The notes below the pieces were generated by a model. It was not told where the DNA came from and ran no database searches. It worked only from the letters and a program-made list of their open reading frames with translations. A stretch of 64,000 nt of DNA from Aspidiotus rigidus (taxonomy: Eukaryota; Arthropoda; Insecta; Hemiptera; Diaspididae). Both the position numbers and the translations under genes were made by a program. The stretch covers positions 6,572,001 through 6,636,000 of the forward strand of contig JAVHKY010000029.1 of NCBI GenBank assembly GCA_035079385.1. Reading direction: 5' to 3'. Each line of letters opens with the position of its first letter. Positions within the stretch are counted from its first letter, which is position 1. Of the stretch, positions 50,101 through 53,702 are shown piece after piece.

Positions 50101-50422
50101 AGTCAAAATCACCATGAAATATGTGAAATATATTGAAAAGTCTGGGCTATAGCCTATCCCTCGTACGCATTCAATTGTGGGTTCATTTTTAATGAACCTG
50201 TAAATTGCAGCGGAAAGAATGAAAGAACAGAAAAAAAACCTACCTGAATGACCGGCAGTCTCGAGCTTCGACCGTTACACCACCGCCACATGATCGAGAA
50301 CATTCGGAAACTGAAAACCACGGGCTCCAACTGCCGTACTCTGGTAACTGAGCATTTTCATAATAATGATATAATACAGGATGGTCTTGTCTTTTATGTA
50401 TTCCATGATGGTGTCTATGAGC
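1..50422 (-). CDS. Ppn: Papilin, 33 exons, both ends missing
   Basis: Papilin is a secreted ADAMTS-like extracellular-matrix proteoglycan of basement membranes. Exons in transcript order (high to low): 50422-50244, 43904-43844, 43768-43686, 36672-36522, 36361-36238, 36121-36041, 28255-28083, 27921-27786, 27702-27509, 16597-16448, 16374-16195, 16112-15942, 15345-15163, 15065-14924, 14843-14731, 14420-13694, 8304-8155, 8065-7837, 7758-7580, 7503-7417, 7346-7122, 7052-6876, 6797-6612, 3363-3187, 3100-2921, 2841-2641, 2452-2270, 1886-1756, 1168-1021, 934-804, 717-570, 371-241, 114-1. Every junction keeps frame; all donors are GT except one GC. Domain order (TSP1, Cys-rich, spacer, TSP1s, Cys cassettes, Kunitz, Ig) is diagnostic of papilin. 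Missing: the signal-peptide exon and the C-terminus (rest of Ig3, any further Ig and the PLAC domain). No ADAM protease domain is present. Large repeat-filled introns host two other genes. Boundaries are inferred by eye without transcript data. Confidence 0.93.
570..934 (-). CDS. Ppn: Papilin exons: Ig domain 2
   Basis: Exons 804-934 and 570-717. Core motifs [18 protein letters not shown] and [15 protein letters not shown] give the two Ig cysteines and the conserved Trp and D-x-G-x-Y-x-C. Exon lengths (131 and 148) are identical to Ig 1, so the two arose by duplication of a two-exon unit. Confidence 0.93.
1021..1886 (-). CDS. Ppn: Papilin exons: Ig domain 1
   Basis: Two exons, 1756-1886 and 1021-1168. 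The first carries the B-strand cysteine ([20 protein letters not shown]), the second the F-strand [12 protein letters not shown]. This is an I-set Ig with the intron in phase 0 between the C strand and the later strands. The same split is used in the next two Ig domains. The 587-base intron (1169-1755) shows no recognisable feature. Confidence 0.92.
2270..2452 (-). CDS. Ppn: Papilin exon: Kunitz domain 5
   Basis: [22 protein letters not shown] and [12 protein letters not shown], ending in CDKFC, six cysteines. P1 is Thr. Phase 1-1. It leads into the Ig block. Confidence 0.93.
2641..2841 (-). CDS. Ppn: Papilin exon: Kunitz domain 4
   Basis: [22 protein letters not shown] and [12 protein letters not shown], six cysteines. 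P1 is Thr. Followed by the linker [12 protein letters not shown]. Phase 1-1; the intron to Kunitz 3 is only 79 bases. Confidence 0.94.
2921..3100 (-). CDS. Ppn: Papilin exon: Kunitz domain 3
   Basis: [22 protein letters not shown] and [13 protein letters not shown], six cysteines. P1 is Ala. Ends with the His-containing link IQSTHAHG. Phase 1-1. Confidence 0.94.
3187..3363 (-). CDS. Ppn: Papilin exon: Kunitz domain 2
   Basis: [15 protein letters not shown]-type core ([12 protein letters not shown]) and GCLGNNNRF, with all six cysteines. The P1 position is Asp. Phase 1-1. The donor is GG/GTTAGT. Confidence 0.94.
3976..4640. repeat. Terminal-inverted-repeat element, about 660 bp
   Basis: Bases 3976-4033 and 4583-4640 are inverted copies of each other over about 55 bases with few mismatches (GTGATGCGATCTGC, then CCATAGGATAAGTCGC). 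This gives a DNA-transposon-like unit without coding capacity. The right half overlaps the left arm of a second inverted repeat (4172-5345), so the two structures are nested. No clear target-site duplication was seen. Confidence 0.65.
4172..5345. repeat. Large inverted repeat, arms about 400 bp
   Basis: The left arm 4172-4578 reappears reversed in 4895-5345, including the strings ACCAGCGTCCTTCTTCAGG and AACGCTGACGTCCCG. The arms differ mainly in homopolymer and CT/GA microsatellite length. A further short palindrome around CTGACGTC lies between them (4880-4950). A transcript could fold into a long hairpin. Confidence 0.75.
5043..5113. repeat. (CT)n microsatellite
   Basis: About 35 CT units on the plus strand. 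The matching place in the other arm of the inverted repeat (4410-4427) has only a short GA run, so this tract expanded after the arms duplicated. Confidence 0.95.
6110..6540 (+). pseudogene. Jockey-type non-LTR retrotransposon fragment
   Basis: Broken plus-strand frames read [20 protein letters not shown] then [20 protein letters not shown] and AANFLTS. These match the region after the reverse-transcriptase fingers and palm in jockey-like elements (typical LDYGS.VY.SAS, then P.ASL..E.G.PPL..RR). Short overlapping frames and stops show it is dead. It lies inside a papilin intron, opposite to the gene. Confidence 0.7.
6612..6797 (-). CDS. Ppn: Papilin exon: Kunitz domain 1
   Basis: A complete Kunitz/BPTI fold with six cysteines ([24 protein letters not shown]) and three extra residues between cysteines 2 and 3. 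The residue after cysteine 2 (P1 in the family) is Gln, so canonical trypsin inhibition is not expected. Phase 1-1. It is separated from the other Kunitz exons by a 3.2 kb intron carrying repeats. Confidence 0.93.
6876..7052 (-). CDS. Ppn: Papilin exon: cysteine cassettes 9 and 10
   Basis: [20 protein letters not shown] and [19 protein letters not shown], followed by the link TEIPVNPG. Phase 1-1. Cassette 9 lacks the G-P ending. This is the last cassette before the Kunitz block. Confidence 0.91.
7122..7346 (-). CDS. Ppn: Papilin exon: cysteine cassettes 6, 7 and 8
   Basis: Three cassettes in tandem: [36 protein letters not shown] and [19 protein letters not shown]. Phase 1-1. Spacing between GCC motifs is about 24 residues, so this part of the protein is a regular cysteine repeat. 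Confidence 0.91.
7417..7503 (-). CDS. Ppn: Papilin exon: short Ser/Thr linker, GC donor
   Basis: An 87-base exon coding [20 protein letters not shown] and then EATCKE. No domain. Its donor is AAAGAAG/GCAAGA, a GC-AG intron of 70 bases (7347-7416). Phase 1 at both ends fits the neighbours, and no GT donor nearby preserves frame. Confidence 0.8.
7580..7758 (-). CDS. Ppn: Papilin exon: cysteine cassettes 4 and 5
   Basis: Completes cassette 4 ([19 protein letters not shown]) and encodes cassette 5 ([19 protein letters not shown]). Between them is an acidic link, [13 protein letters not shown], with two extra cysteines. Leaves in phase 1. Confidence 0.9.
7837..8065 (-). CDS. Ppn: Papilin exon: cysteine cassettes 2, 3 and start of 4
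   Basis: Holds [19 protein letters not shown] and [18 protein letters not shown], then begins cassette 4 (CNTTE). The intron splits cassette 4 immediately before FGCC, leaving in phase 2, the only phase-2 junction in this half of the gene. Confidence 0.9.
8155..8304 (-). CDS. Ppn: Papilin exon: cysteine cassette 1
   Basis: Phase 1-1. A lysine-rich lead ([17 protein letters not shown]) precedes the first of ten cassettes of the form C-x(3-5)-[FY]GCC-x-D-x(5)-A-x-[21 protein letters not shown]. These cassettes are typical of invertebrate papilins; their structure is, as far as I know, uncharacterised. Confidence 0.9.
10329..10379. repeat. Short perfect hairpin
   Basis: GAACACCATTTCTCTC is followed 19 bases later by its exact reverse complement. 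It may be a transposon relic or the end of a small foldback element. No further support. Confidence 0.6.
10504..12950. repeat. Tandem array, about 595 bp unit, four copies
   Basis: The word GTGAGTCGAACAGA recurs at 10941, 11532, 12135 and 12726, giving periods of 591, 603 and 591. A partial unit precedes the first and the last is cut at about 12950. Units are highly similar and differ mostly in poly-A and poly-T length. Inside each unit an inverted pair (AGGGGATATCC and GGATATCCTC) and repeated GGATCT/AGATCC words occur. The short open frames inside are mutually similar only because the DNA is; I see no protein. It lies inside a papilin intron. Confidence 0.93.
13694..14420 (-). CDS. Ppn: Papilin exon: mucin-like Ser/Thr-rich domain
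   Basis: A single 727-base exon encoding about 242 residues, mostly Ser, Thr and Glu, with no domain fold expected. A 45-base unit at 13990-14124 is repeated three times in tandem and encodes [15 protein letters not shown]. Bases 14220-14231 encode RRRR within [13 protein letters not shown], a match to the R-x-K/R-R furin-type recognition pattern. The Ser/Thr density predicts heavy O-glycosylation, consistent with papilin as a sulphated proteoglycan. The donor at CCAC/GTATGA gives the phase 1 needed by the next exon. The exon also reads open on the other strand over 14 bases to 169 codons, which I regard as a by-product of the repeats. Confidence 0.87.
13990..14124. repeat. Coding minisatellite, 45 bp x 3
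   Basis: Three nearly identical 45-base units inside the mucin exon of papilin, each adding the same 15 residues. The third copy differs at a few bases. It is likely to vary in copy number between individuals. Confidence 0.95.
14731..14843 (-). CDS. Ppn: Papilin exon: linker after the TSP1 block
   Basis: Encodes an acidic linker, [20 protein letters not shown], then a VVVV run. No known domain. Enters in phase 1, leaves in phase 0 at AAG/GTGAGT. It was accepted because its phases fit both neighbours. Confidence 0.82.
14924..15065 (-). CDS. Ppn: Papilin exon: TSP1-7
   Basis: Starts [16 protein letters not shown] and ends [10 protein letters not shown], the last TSP1 repeat. Leaves in phase 1, the point where exons switch from the 0-0 TSP1 pattern to the 1-1 pattern used by the Kunitz part. 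Confidence 0.92.
15163..15345 (-). CDS. Ppn: Papilin exon: TSP1-6 / TSP1-7
   Basis: Sixty-one codons, phase 0-0, from [16 protein letters not shown] to DWFAGPWSK. Contains N-glycosylation sequons NET and NCT. The intron upstream (15346-15941, 596 bases) shows no recognisable feature. Confidence 0.92.
15942..16112 (-). CDS. Ppn: Papilin exon: TSP1-5 / TSP1-6
   Basis: Fifty-seven codons, phase 0-0, from [16 protein letters not shown] to YAAQWSE. Here the usual CGGG of TSP1 is replaced by CDATAE, so this repeat is somewhat divergent, but its cysteine count is intact. Confidence 0.92.
16195..16374 (-). CDS. Ppn: Papilin exon: TSP1-4 / TSP1-5
   Basis: Sixty codons, phase 0-0. Starts [16 protein letters not shown] and ends WVVSQWSG before GTAAGT. 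The cysteines of TSP1-4 are complete and the tryptophan strand of TSP1-5 is at the end. Confidence 0.93.
16448..16597 (-). CDS. Ppn: Papilin exon: TSP1-3 / TSP1-4
   Basis: Phase 0 at both ends. It completes TSP1-3 ([12 protein letters not shown], then CNVDLPCPT) and begins TSP1-4 with WYIGPWKA. From here on each exon starts exactly at the first TSP1 cysteine, so introns interrupt the middle of each domain at the same place. The intron upstream is about 11 kb. Confidence 0.92.
17040..17720 (+). repeat. Composite dispersed repeat, copy A
   Basis: Contains TTTACCTATCTTGGCGTCGT, an AATT/ATTT low-complexity block (17460-17570), the word GGGGTGTACTCGCGAATTTC and a G-rich tract. The same modules in inverted order are present at 60060-61440, so the two are inverted copies of one composite element about 43 kb apart. 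Confidence 0.8.
17806..20075. repeat. Giant inverted repeat, arms about 0.9 kb
   Basis: Left arm 17806-18960 pairs with right arm 20075-19180 in reverse, around a short centre of about 200 bases. The match includes TTTGCACCCAATAAATTGCC at both outer ends and the A-rich (left) and T-rich (right) interior. The left arm is longer because a 295-base element is inserted in it. Long open frames here are low-complexity Phe/Tyr/Leu strings from the T-rich strand and are not genes. Confidence 0.88.
17890..18184. mobile_element. Small TIR element, 295 bp, inserted in the palindrome arm
   Basis: Ends are TGGGATTTAAAC and its near-exact inverse GTTTAAACCCCA. The uninterrupted sequence survives in the other arm (ACTAGTATATGT near 19975-19985), showing a clean insertion with an AT duplication (17888-17889 and 18185-18186). 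Non-coding. Confidence 0.8.
20076..23216. other. AT-rich intron stretch with scattered short repeats
   Basis: Contains fragments of the GGGAACCTGTTTTAT and TCGAAATTTTTCCAAGTCC families (20240-20420, 22290-22430), poly-T and poly-A runs and a small hairpin near 20075-20105 around AAGAAGTGTA. No gene or intact element was recognised. Confidence 0.6.
23217..23680 (-). pseudogene. Unidentified broken coding-like fragment
   Basis: Two overlapping minus-strand frames, 23646-23443 ([20 protein letters not shown], then [17 protein letters not shown]) and 23555-23217 ([20 protein letters not shown], then [14 protein letters not shown]), look more protein-like and less AT-rich than anything nearby. 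A frameshift near 23540 would join them. I do not recognise the protein. It could be a decayed transposon gene or a retrocopied host exon; chance composition is also possible. Confidence 0.35.
24759..27297. repeat. Giant inverted repeat, arms about 1.0 kb
   Basis: Left arm about 24759-25790 and right arm about 26280-27297 are reverse copies, with words such as CACATGGTCTGCAGAG, ATCCATGGTATTTTTT and GCGTATTTTTCACCTCGAAC in both. The inner 0.5 kb (25790-26280) holds TCCGCGGTGAGAGAA twice and part of a 154 bp satellite. A third, partial copy lies at 31307-32090. The three matching frames of about 100 codons in these copies reflect DNA identity, not a known protein. Confidence 0.9.
27509..27702 (-). 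CDS. Ppn: Papilin exon: TSP1-2 and start of TSP1-3
   Basis: Completes TSP1-2 ([13 protein letters not shown] through CGTEPCPP) and opens TSP1-3 with [14 protein letters not shown]. The donor was set at ACA/GTTAGT because that keeps phase 0 with the next exon, giving the continuous TSP1 string GTQNRT-VECKQ. It sits within 250 bases of a copy of the large inverted-repeat family. Confidence 0.9.
27786..27921 (-). CDS. Ppn: Papilin exon: end of spacer, start of TSP1-2
   Basis: Encodes [20 protein letters not shown], the last spacer strands, and then [17 protein letters not shown], the start of the second TSP1 domain (W-x(n)-C-x-x-x-CGGG). Leaves in phase 1 inside the CGGG motif. Confidence 0.91.
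28083..28255 (-). CDS. Ppn: Papilin exon: spacer domain
   Basis: Encodes [20 protein letters not shown] then GTYFHYERR and [18 protein letters not shown]. The NxxGxYYLNG and GPITESLY motifs are characteristic of ADAMTS/papilin spacers. Enters in phase 1, leaves in phase 0 at GTG/GTGAGT. The intron upstream is nearly 7.8 kb and contains satellite and transposon copies. Confidence 0.92.
28983..29212. mobile_element. Foldback MITE-like element, about 230 bp
   Basis: The outer about 95 bases (GAGAGTTGGACACTCACGTA onward) recur inverted at the right end. The centre is about 40 bases. Near-perfect arms suggest recent origin. Non-coding. Confidence 0.8.
30345..30541. mobile_element. Foldback MITE-like hairpin, about 195 bp
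   Basis: The left arm (GGACCTAGAGGTA, then GTAAACAAACATGGCGCTGG) pairs with the right arm over about 85 bases with only a few mismatches, leaving a loop of about 20 bases around GGCTGTGGAGTTG. One of the strongest local hairpins in the window. Confidence 0.85.
31307..32090. repeat. Third copy of the giant-palindrome arm
   Basis: Same orientation as the arm at 24759. It shares GGCTCTAGCCGGGTAAG at its start and runs through the TAGACCAAAAATATATTTTT region into satellite units. It is single rather than palindromic, so it may show the unit before inversion. Confidence 0.85.
31920..32720. repeat. Satellite-like tandem repeat, about 154 bp unit
   Basis: Repeats of a unit marked by CCAGCGACTGGAGAATTTTT (in inverse here) with GTCAATTCTTATGTAAACA and CCCTGGAGGACCGTGAG. 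The same unit, in the opposite orientation, forms 33950-34730, where the core recurs at 34165, 34320, 34473 and 34626. Units also fill the interior of the giant palindrome (25380-26640). Confidence 0.85.
32723..33480. mobile_element. TA-flanked TIR transposon, 758 bp
   Basis: Ends CTGTTTCCAAAACGTGCTTTG and its inverse CAAAGCACGTTTTGAAAACAG (about 30 matching bases), flanked by TA on both sides (32721-32722 and 33481-33482). It interrupts a satellite unit whose halves continue on either side. TA duplication suggests a Tc1/mariner-like non-autonomous element. No intact transposase frame. Confidence 0.8.
33700..33881. mobile_element. Small TIR element, about 180 bp
   Basis: Ends are GTACAAACTGTGTTACT and, inverted, AGTAACACATTTGTAC, continued by AGCCGTGCACT on both sides, about 30 bases of terminal inverted repeat. 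Non-coding; target duplication not clear. Confidence 0.7.
33950..34730. repeat. Satellite-like tandem repeat, opposite orientation
   Basis: Five units of about 154 bases, with the core GCGACTGGAGAATTTTTTGA at regular spacing, in inverse orientation to 31920-32720. The two blocks flank a TA-flanked transposon, a single satellite unit (33480-33620) and a small TIR element. Confidence 0.85.
34830..35125. repeat. Tandem repeat, about 45 bp unit, seven copies
   Basis: AGCTCGAGAGTCGAAATTTT followed by TAAGTCCCCCTCCTATCATA recurs at 34837, 34882, 34927, 34972, 35018, 35063 and 35108. The same unit, more degenerate, makes 39900-40115 and 40755-41000 and many single copies (for example 20290, 53890, 57520, 60780). 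Confidence 0.92.
36041..36121 (-). CDS. Ppn: Papilin exon: start of spacer domain
   Basis: An 81-base exon, phase 1 on both sides, encoding [20 protein letters not shown] then LPSNNYL. The string [10 protein letters not shown] is typical of the first strand of the ADAMTS spacer. It joins to the spacer exon at 28255 as NYL-AIRN, as in relatives. Confidence 0.92.
36238..36361 (-). CDS. Ppn: Papilin exon: cysteine-rich module, CGGDG motif
   Basis: Starts [17 protein letters not shown] and contains [11 protein letters not shown], the hallmark end of the ADAMTS cysteine-rich module (family consensus CxxCGGDGSxC). Enters in phase 0 and leaves in phase 1. A short intron of 160 bases separates it from the previous exon. 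Confidence 0.93.
36522..36672 (-). CDS. Ppn: Papilin exon: ADAMTS cysteine-rich module
   Basis: Reads [16 protein letters not shown], then [17 protein letters not shown] and CVNGKCL, matching the ADAMTS/ADAMTS-like cysteine-rich module. Enters in phase 2 and leaves in phase 0 at CTG/GTAAGT. The conserved cysteines that pair in this module are all present. It lies 7 kb from the previous exon, across an intron filled with repeats. Confidence 0.92.
39637..39772. mobile_element. 136 bp insertion with GGA duplication
   Basis: It interrupts the dispersed sequence CGAGGAACGCAGGGAACCTG, whose intact form is seen at 34757-34776. Both flanks carry GGA, which collapses to the intact form if the insert is removed. 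The insert ends in a stem-forming GCGATCGTTTCGATCGC-like word (CGATCGCATAGCGATC). Family unknown. Confidence 0.65.
40119..40751 (+). mobile_element. Degenerate mariner-like transposon, 633 bp
   Basis: Terminal inverted repeats C(C/A)GGGTGGGGCATAAGTTCCG, flanked by TA (40117-40118 and 40752-40753). Inside, plus strand, a fragment reads [20 protein letters not shown], then [15 protein letters not shown] and, in another frame, [20 protein letters not shown]. These are the helix-turn-helix segments of an IS630/Tc1/mariner-type transposase. The catalytic DDE part is absent and frames are broken. It sits inside a 45 bp tandem block. Confidence 0.85.
40819..40952. mobile_element. MITE, 134 bp, ATTT target duplication
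   Basis: Ends GTGACCCCGTCTACAGAAAC and the inverse GTTTCTGTAGATAGGGTCAC. Flanking ATTT copies (40815-40818, 40953-40956) collapse to the intact 45 bp repeat sequence CGAAATTTTTCC, so the insertion is well resolved. Confidence 0.8.
42780..43490 (+). pseudogene. Non-LTR retrotransposon C-terminal fragment
   Basis: Broken plus-strand frames read [32 protein letters not shown] then [53 protein letters not shown] and [19 protein letters not shown]. In order these match the thumb and C-terminal part of endonuclease/reverse-transcriptase elements common in insects (FxYLG, LLYGSE.W, RKIDA.EMWFLRR, Y.P.GRR..GRP..RW, EGKIEGKRG.GR). At least two frameshifts and several stops make it inactive. It lies opposite to papilin in its intron. 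Confidence 0.82.
43686..43904 (-). CDS. Ppn: Papilin exons: end of TSP1-1, start of cysteine-rich region
   Basis: Two small exons, 43844-43904 and 43686-43768, separated by a 75-base intron. The first completes the TSP1 domain ([20 protein letters not shown]); its single leading base completes the Arg codon split from the previous exon. The second carries [20 protein letters not shown], the start of the ADAMTS-type cysteine-rich module (family pattern FRxxQCxxF then PF). It ends in phase 2 and joins exactly to the WVPY motif of the exon at 36672. Confidence 0.9.
44216..44725 (+). CDS. Unrecognised acidic Ser/Thr-rich protein, nested in papilin intron
   Basis: A 169-codon open frame on the plus strand, antisense to papilin, 312 bases from the papilin exon at 43904. 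I do not recognise it. Residues 1-55 are basic with an Arg/Phe/Trp segment ([20 protein letters not shown]). Residues 56-155 are Ser/Thr/Asp/Glu-rich with SSTRESSTD and [14 protein letters not shown] runs and casein-kinase-like acidic serine sites. The end is basic again ([12 protein letters not shown]). No signal peptide, cysteine or membrane segment. An AATAAA at 44803-44808 follows the stop by 78 bases. The DNA is richer in GC than its surroundings. Caution: GTAAGG just after the third codon is donor-like and CCACCACAG at 44263-44271 is acceptor-like, so the true start or an internal splice is uncertain. Confidence 0.6.
   Translation: MSQGKDKTLFTLTSAHDPTTTEAPRLGNPNVRFRDLWFRRNFQTRVRYPLSLPLPSRTTNTESSTSSVSTDSSQETSSTRESSTDNTSLMALDSSTTTTTSSEDTEEDVLLVWDSGSTDVDDPSSQENEEESEDSSGASSLEQTPRFVRPRNTTGIMGARRFRVFRRSS
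44803..44808 (+). promoter_or_regulatory. Poly(A) signal AATAAA
   Basis: Canonical hexamer 78 bases after the stop of the nested plus-strand gene, the only clear one in the next 150 bases. It supports transcription of that frame. Confidence 0.6.
45121..45143 (-). promoter_or_regulatory. Likely poly(A) signal cluster of the Kelch gene
   Basis: Overlapping AATAAA hexamers on the minus strand (ATAAATAAATAAATAA), about 310 bases beyond the last stop of the Kelch gene. Confidence 0.4.
45455..47964 (-). CDS. BTB-BACK-Kelch protein gene with in-frame TAA
   Basis: Three exons: 47964-47863 ([20 protein letters not shown] start, acidic), 47676-47614 ([20 protein letters not shown]), 47125-45455; all junctions phase 0 with GTAAGT/GTAATC donors and CAG acceptors. 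BTB spans about residues 79-190 ([38 protein letters not shown]), then BACK ([20 protein letters not shown]) and Kelch repeats from about residue 315. KLHL proteins are normally substrate adaptors of Cullin-3 ubiquitin ligases; that role is family knowledge. Codon 465 is TAA (45898-45896) in the middle of a Kelch strand; after it, 146 further codons stay open and clearly continue the propeller ([26 protein letters not shown]). Full length would be about 611 codons, typical of KLHL. So it is a recent pseudogene, a truncated gene, or read through. Same strand as papilin, inside its intron. Confidence 0.85.
45896..45898 (-). other. In-frame TAA interrupting the Kelch propeller
   Basis: Codons around it are CAG CAA ATA TAA AAA CGC CAT ATG. 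There is no splice-site pair that would remove it. A single substitution (for example from TAC) would explain it. The next base is A, a context usually giving efficient termination. Confidence 0.85.
48806..49068. repeat. Inverted repeat, arms about 100 bp
   Basis: CGTTTTTCGATAGCACGTCT with GATTTCTTGT (left) and its inverse GACGTGCTATCGAAAAACGG (right) bracket about 60 bases. Both arms can be read as [13 protein letters not shown] in opposite directions, which is due to the inversion. Possible MITE or processed fragment. Confidence 0.65.
49320..50130. repeat. Direct repeat pair, about 170 bp each
   Basis: Bases 49338-49508 and 49968-50135 share GTAAGGTTTGTA, CTCAGCTCA/CACCTCAAT, AATCTGTCCCAACAC and GTGAAAAATCAGTCAAAATC. 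They flank a hAT-type MITE. This is probably an old tandem duplication split later. Confidence 0.75.
49546..49804. mobile_element. hAT-type MITE, 259 bp, 8 bp target duplication
   Basis: Terminal inverted repeats CTTAGACCATATAATAGATA and their inverse, about 30 bases. The target duplication GATCTGAT is present exactly at 49538-49545 and 49805-49812. An 8-base duplication is the hallmark of hAT insertions. No coding capacity. Confidence 0.9.
50244..50422 (-). CDS. Ppn: Papilin exon: first TSP1 domain
   Basis: This is the first papilin exon visible. It starts after a good polypyrimidine-AG acceptor and opens with a His-rich stretch ([16 protein letters not shown]), followed by the TSP1 core [20 protein letters not shown]. 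It ends in phase 2 at AG/GTAGG. The frame is entered in phase 0, so an upstream exon must supply the start codon and signal peptide; none was recognised up to 64000. The KRQ sequence just before the TSP1 could be a processing site, which is inference only. Confidence 0.88.
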
Positions 50423-50657
50423 CTGTGAATAGAAATAAACAACCTAGTTCAGAAAGGTACTTAGTTGATGAAGGAAATAACACACGCTTATAAATCACCA
50501 ATATCGTATCAAACTTGCAATAATTCTTTAATCTTTGGAAAGTTCACGTCAAAGCATATCATACAAGAAAATTTCATTCATTAATTTTTTTACAATAAAC
50601 ATTAATTAGTCCGATATCGCCTGCCAAGTTGTGGGAACAAAGGTGGGAAATGTAAGA

Positions 50658-51116
50658 ACCACGGTACACTAAAGAGTTATTGACACTATACAAAATTCTT
50701 GTCATACAAAATAATGCGGTTCATACATAATTCCGCTGCGTTCGCTGCGCCATTATGAATGCCTTCCGCACCTCACCAGTGTTGTTACCTTTACTGGTGG
50801 ACACGGTACTGTAGAACTGACAAATTTCCAAGAGTTATAAAAAATCAAGAAATTTACACATGAGAATATTTTTTTTTGAAATATGTAGAGCATAATGAAT
50901 AGTCTATTTGCACCAAGTTTCAGGTTTTTTGGTTGATTTCTGACTCTTCTACAATTTTTTTTAAAAACAGTGAATTTACATAAGACTCTATGTATAACCG
51001 GGGAATGGATCATTGGCGCTACATAGTGGCAAAACACTCAAGTACATAATTTCTCGTGACAGCATTAATAATGGTGAACATAGGCAAGTGTCAATACCTC
51101 TTTAGTGTACCGTGGT
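50658..51116. mobile_element. TIR element, 459 bp
   Basis: ACCACGGTACACTAAAGAG at the left end and CTCTTTAGTGTACCGTGGT at the right, about 28 matching terminal bases continuing into TATTGACAC. No coding capacity; target duplication not evident. Confidence 0.78.
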
Positions 51117-52591
51117 AAAAACTGTCGGTAGATTCACACTTTCTGGATGAAATAGTCCGAAAATAAAGGCGTGGAAATATGAGAAAATTCTAAAAAGTTG
51201 GCCAAAACCGTAAGAATTACGCCAATTACGGTTACCAGACAAGGTTCTACCCTGTTTCTACAGTTATAGGAGCCTAATCCAGCTGAAAAAGAAGATTCCT
51301 CGGGAGGATCAACGAGTAGTTTATAAGATCGAATGTGGAGACTGACTCTCTTCTTTTCATTCTCTTACAGACGGATACAACTCCAACCCAATTTTCTTGA
51401 GGTATCTCGCAATCTCGTTTGATACAAACGCGCTTGGTCGAATTATTTCGTTCTTCAATTTCATGGGCTGTATTTCGTGTGGTTTTTGTAATCCGCTACT
51501 CAATTTGAGTACAATCTCTTGTTATATCCAATTCGAATACGATCGCTGCGCCATTATTTATAGGTAGATTGATAGCATTAACCCGAGGTTGATAGAGTTG
51601 CAGTTTGTAACTTATACGTCTAGTATTTAGTTGAATAATTTCAAAAAAAAAAAAAATCCTCTCATTCGAATTTACAAGATATATTCGACAATTTTGTTTT
51701 ATCTTGCTCTATGGTTCTCAACACCTTTTAATTTCATTTAGCCAAGCTCTTTTATGGTTTGAATCGAACCTCTTCCTTCCTTGTTTGAAGTCAAGGATAT
51801 CTTGAGAAACCGGTACCCCATAATGTTATTTCAGTCACTAGAGATTAAACTACCAAAATATTCCCGCTTTTCAGAACAAGCAAGAGAAATATTAATTTGA
51901 TAAAATCACTACAGTTTATAAGAAGATTTTATTCATCATGTAAATGGTGTAATGCAGGACGCACTCAAAAGGTTGAGAATAAAAATCAATGAAGGTATGT
52001 AAATTGGACTCGTTGGTATCATTAAAAATCATTTCAATGTTTACAAAGAAAACAGAGCTCGGAGTTCTTTCAAGGTTTGAATCTTAAACTTCCAAAAGAA
52101 GAAGAAGGAAGAAAATATGCAATGGTTGTGTTTCATTTCCTCTTCTACCATTTCAAAATTTTTTCACACTCAAACAAGATCTCGCAGGTCGAAATTTTTT
52201 GAAGTCTTGAAAATAGGTCAAAACCATCGCGTCGCCTCGGGATAGCAAATTACTCCCTCCTTTTTCAATATCCAGCTCAATAGTCGAACTTTTTCTTCTA
52301 CATCGGTGGTCAACATTTTAATAGGGAACCTGTTTTATGGGGGGCTTTTTGAGAAATTTGCTGGGCGCCGTCCGCCGTGCACCGTCCAGCAAAAAACTTG
52401 GAAAAATGTCGACTCTCAAGATATATAAGATGGGGGGGGGAGGAGTTGAAAAAATTTCGACTCTCGAGCCATATATGAGAGGAGAGGGACTAGGAAATTT
52501 CAACTCTCCAGCTATCTATTATATAAAGAAAAGTTGCAACATCGCAAATCCATTTAACTTTATTCCTATTTCACCTACGAACTTGGAATTT

Positions 52592-52675
52592 GCGTAATAA
52601 ATTTGAAGTTACAAAATCAGGCGAATGGCGTGTAGTATATATCTTTGTGCTTGGGGGGGGGGGGGGGTCATGAAT
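52592..52675 (+). repeat. Dispersed repeat with G-run, copy 1
   Basis: GCGTAATAAATTTGAAGTTA, then AATCAGGCGAATGGCGTGTA and a run of 15 G. The same sequence begins at 63914 and reaches the right edge of the window. Confidence 0.8.
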
Positions 52676-53015
52676 GATTCAAGAGATGAAAAATCTGTAT
52701 CATTCATTAATTTAGGCTATTGATTGAAAATGCTAAGCAATCATTTTTGTTGACGTTCATCGAAAATTAATATGTGCTAGGCAATCATTTTTGAAAAATG
52801 GTTCTTTTTAACTGGAGAAGTTTTGAATACCCGCATACTACGAGTAATCGAATAGTGTAGGGTTACGATAAAGATTTTGCTTAGCAATTATCTGAAGAAG
52901 TGGTGGTTGTCTTTCATTATTTCAAATTTAAGAAAAGAAAAACAATTTACGTCAATTTCGAGAATTCAATATCGAAGTAATAACGGATGTCTCACTTTAT
53001 TGCAATGTAATTGGA

Positions 53016-53700
53016 ATGCCAAAACGCAAGAAAGCAAATCTAGGGCGGTTGACGAACAAAGGGAAGAGGGCTCGTGTCAATTCCGAAATTTTGACATCAG
53101 AAAATAATGTGGAAAATGATTGTCAGAACGATGTTGCGGGAGTGGTAAGATTAAGTTACCTTATTTACCCTCAATACCGGATCTTCTTCAAAAACTATTA
53201 CACGGAAGGGATAATAGATCTTCTCATTTTCTTAATAATTTGCGTAAATACAACAATGCGCTTTCAATGACTTCTTTAGGGTGTAATGAAGTTCCAAACA
53301 TATTTACAACTTTCAAAATTGTTGGACAATTGTATCATTATATAGGAAGTTATCTACCTCCTCCAAGAGCAGAAGCAAGATTCCTGCAATTGTATTTTAT
53401 AGACAAAATGAAGAAGAGCAAGCCTCTTTGCGGAGAAAAAATACCAATCCAAGAGTTATAAATTTGGATTTAATAAAAGAATTGCACAAGTATAATGCAT
53501 AACATAAATTTTTACGTACAATCGTTTAAATCTGCCTACAAAAAATTTGAAGGAATGTCTTCTACAAATAGTATCAAAATGATAATTTGAAACGATCCTG
53601 TAGCCAATGTCCATAAAGGTAGGATAAATTTACCATCAGTCCGAAAAACTGCTGTTATTGTTTCAGGTGATCTTACTGATATAAGAGCGCAAAGGATCTT
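53016..53700 (+). pseudogene. Helitron replication-helicase remnant
   Basis: Broken plus-strand frames read MPKRKKANLGRLTNKGKRAR, then LLHGRDNRSSHFLNNLRKYN, FKIVGQLYHYIGSYLPPPRA and FLQLYFID, and finally HKGRINLPSVRKTAVIVSGD. This is the order found in the Helitron-like N-terminal (Rep-side) domain (FL.NIR.YN..F.MTS.G, F...GQIYH..GSL.P, GR.N.P...E.AV...G). Frameshifts and stops separate the parts, and neither catalytic motif nor helicase domain remains. Confidence 0.75.
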
Positions 53701-53702
53701 CT

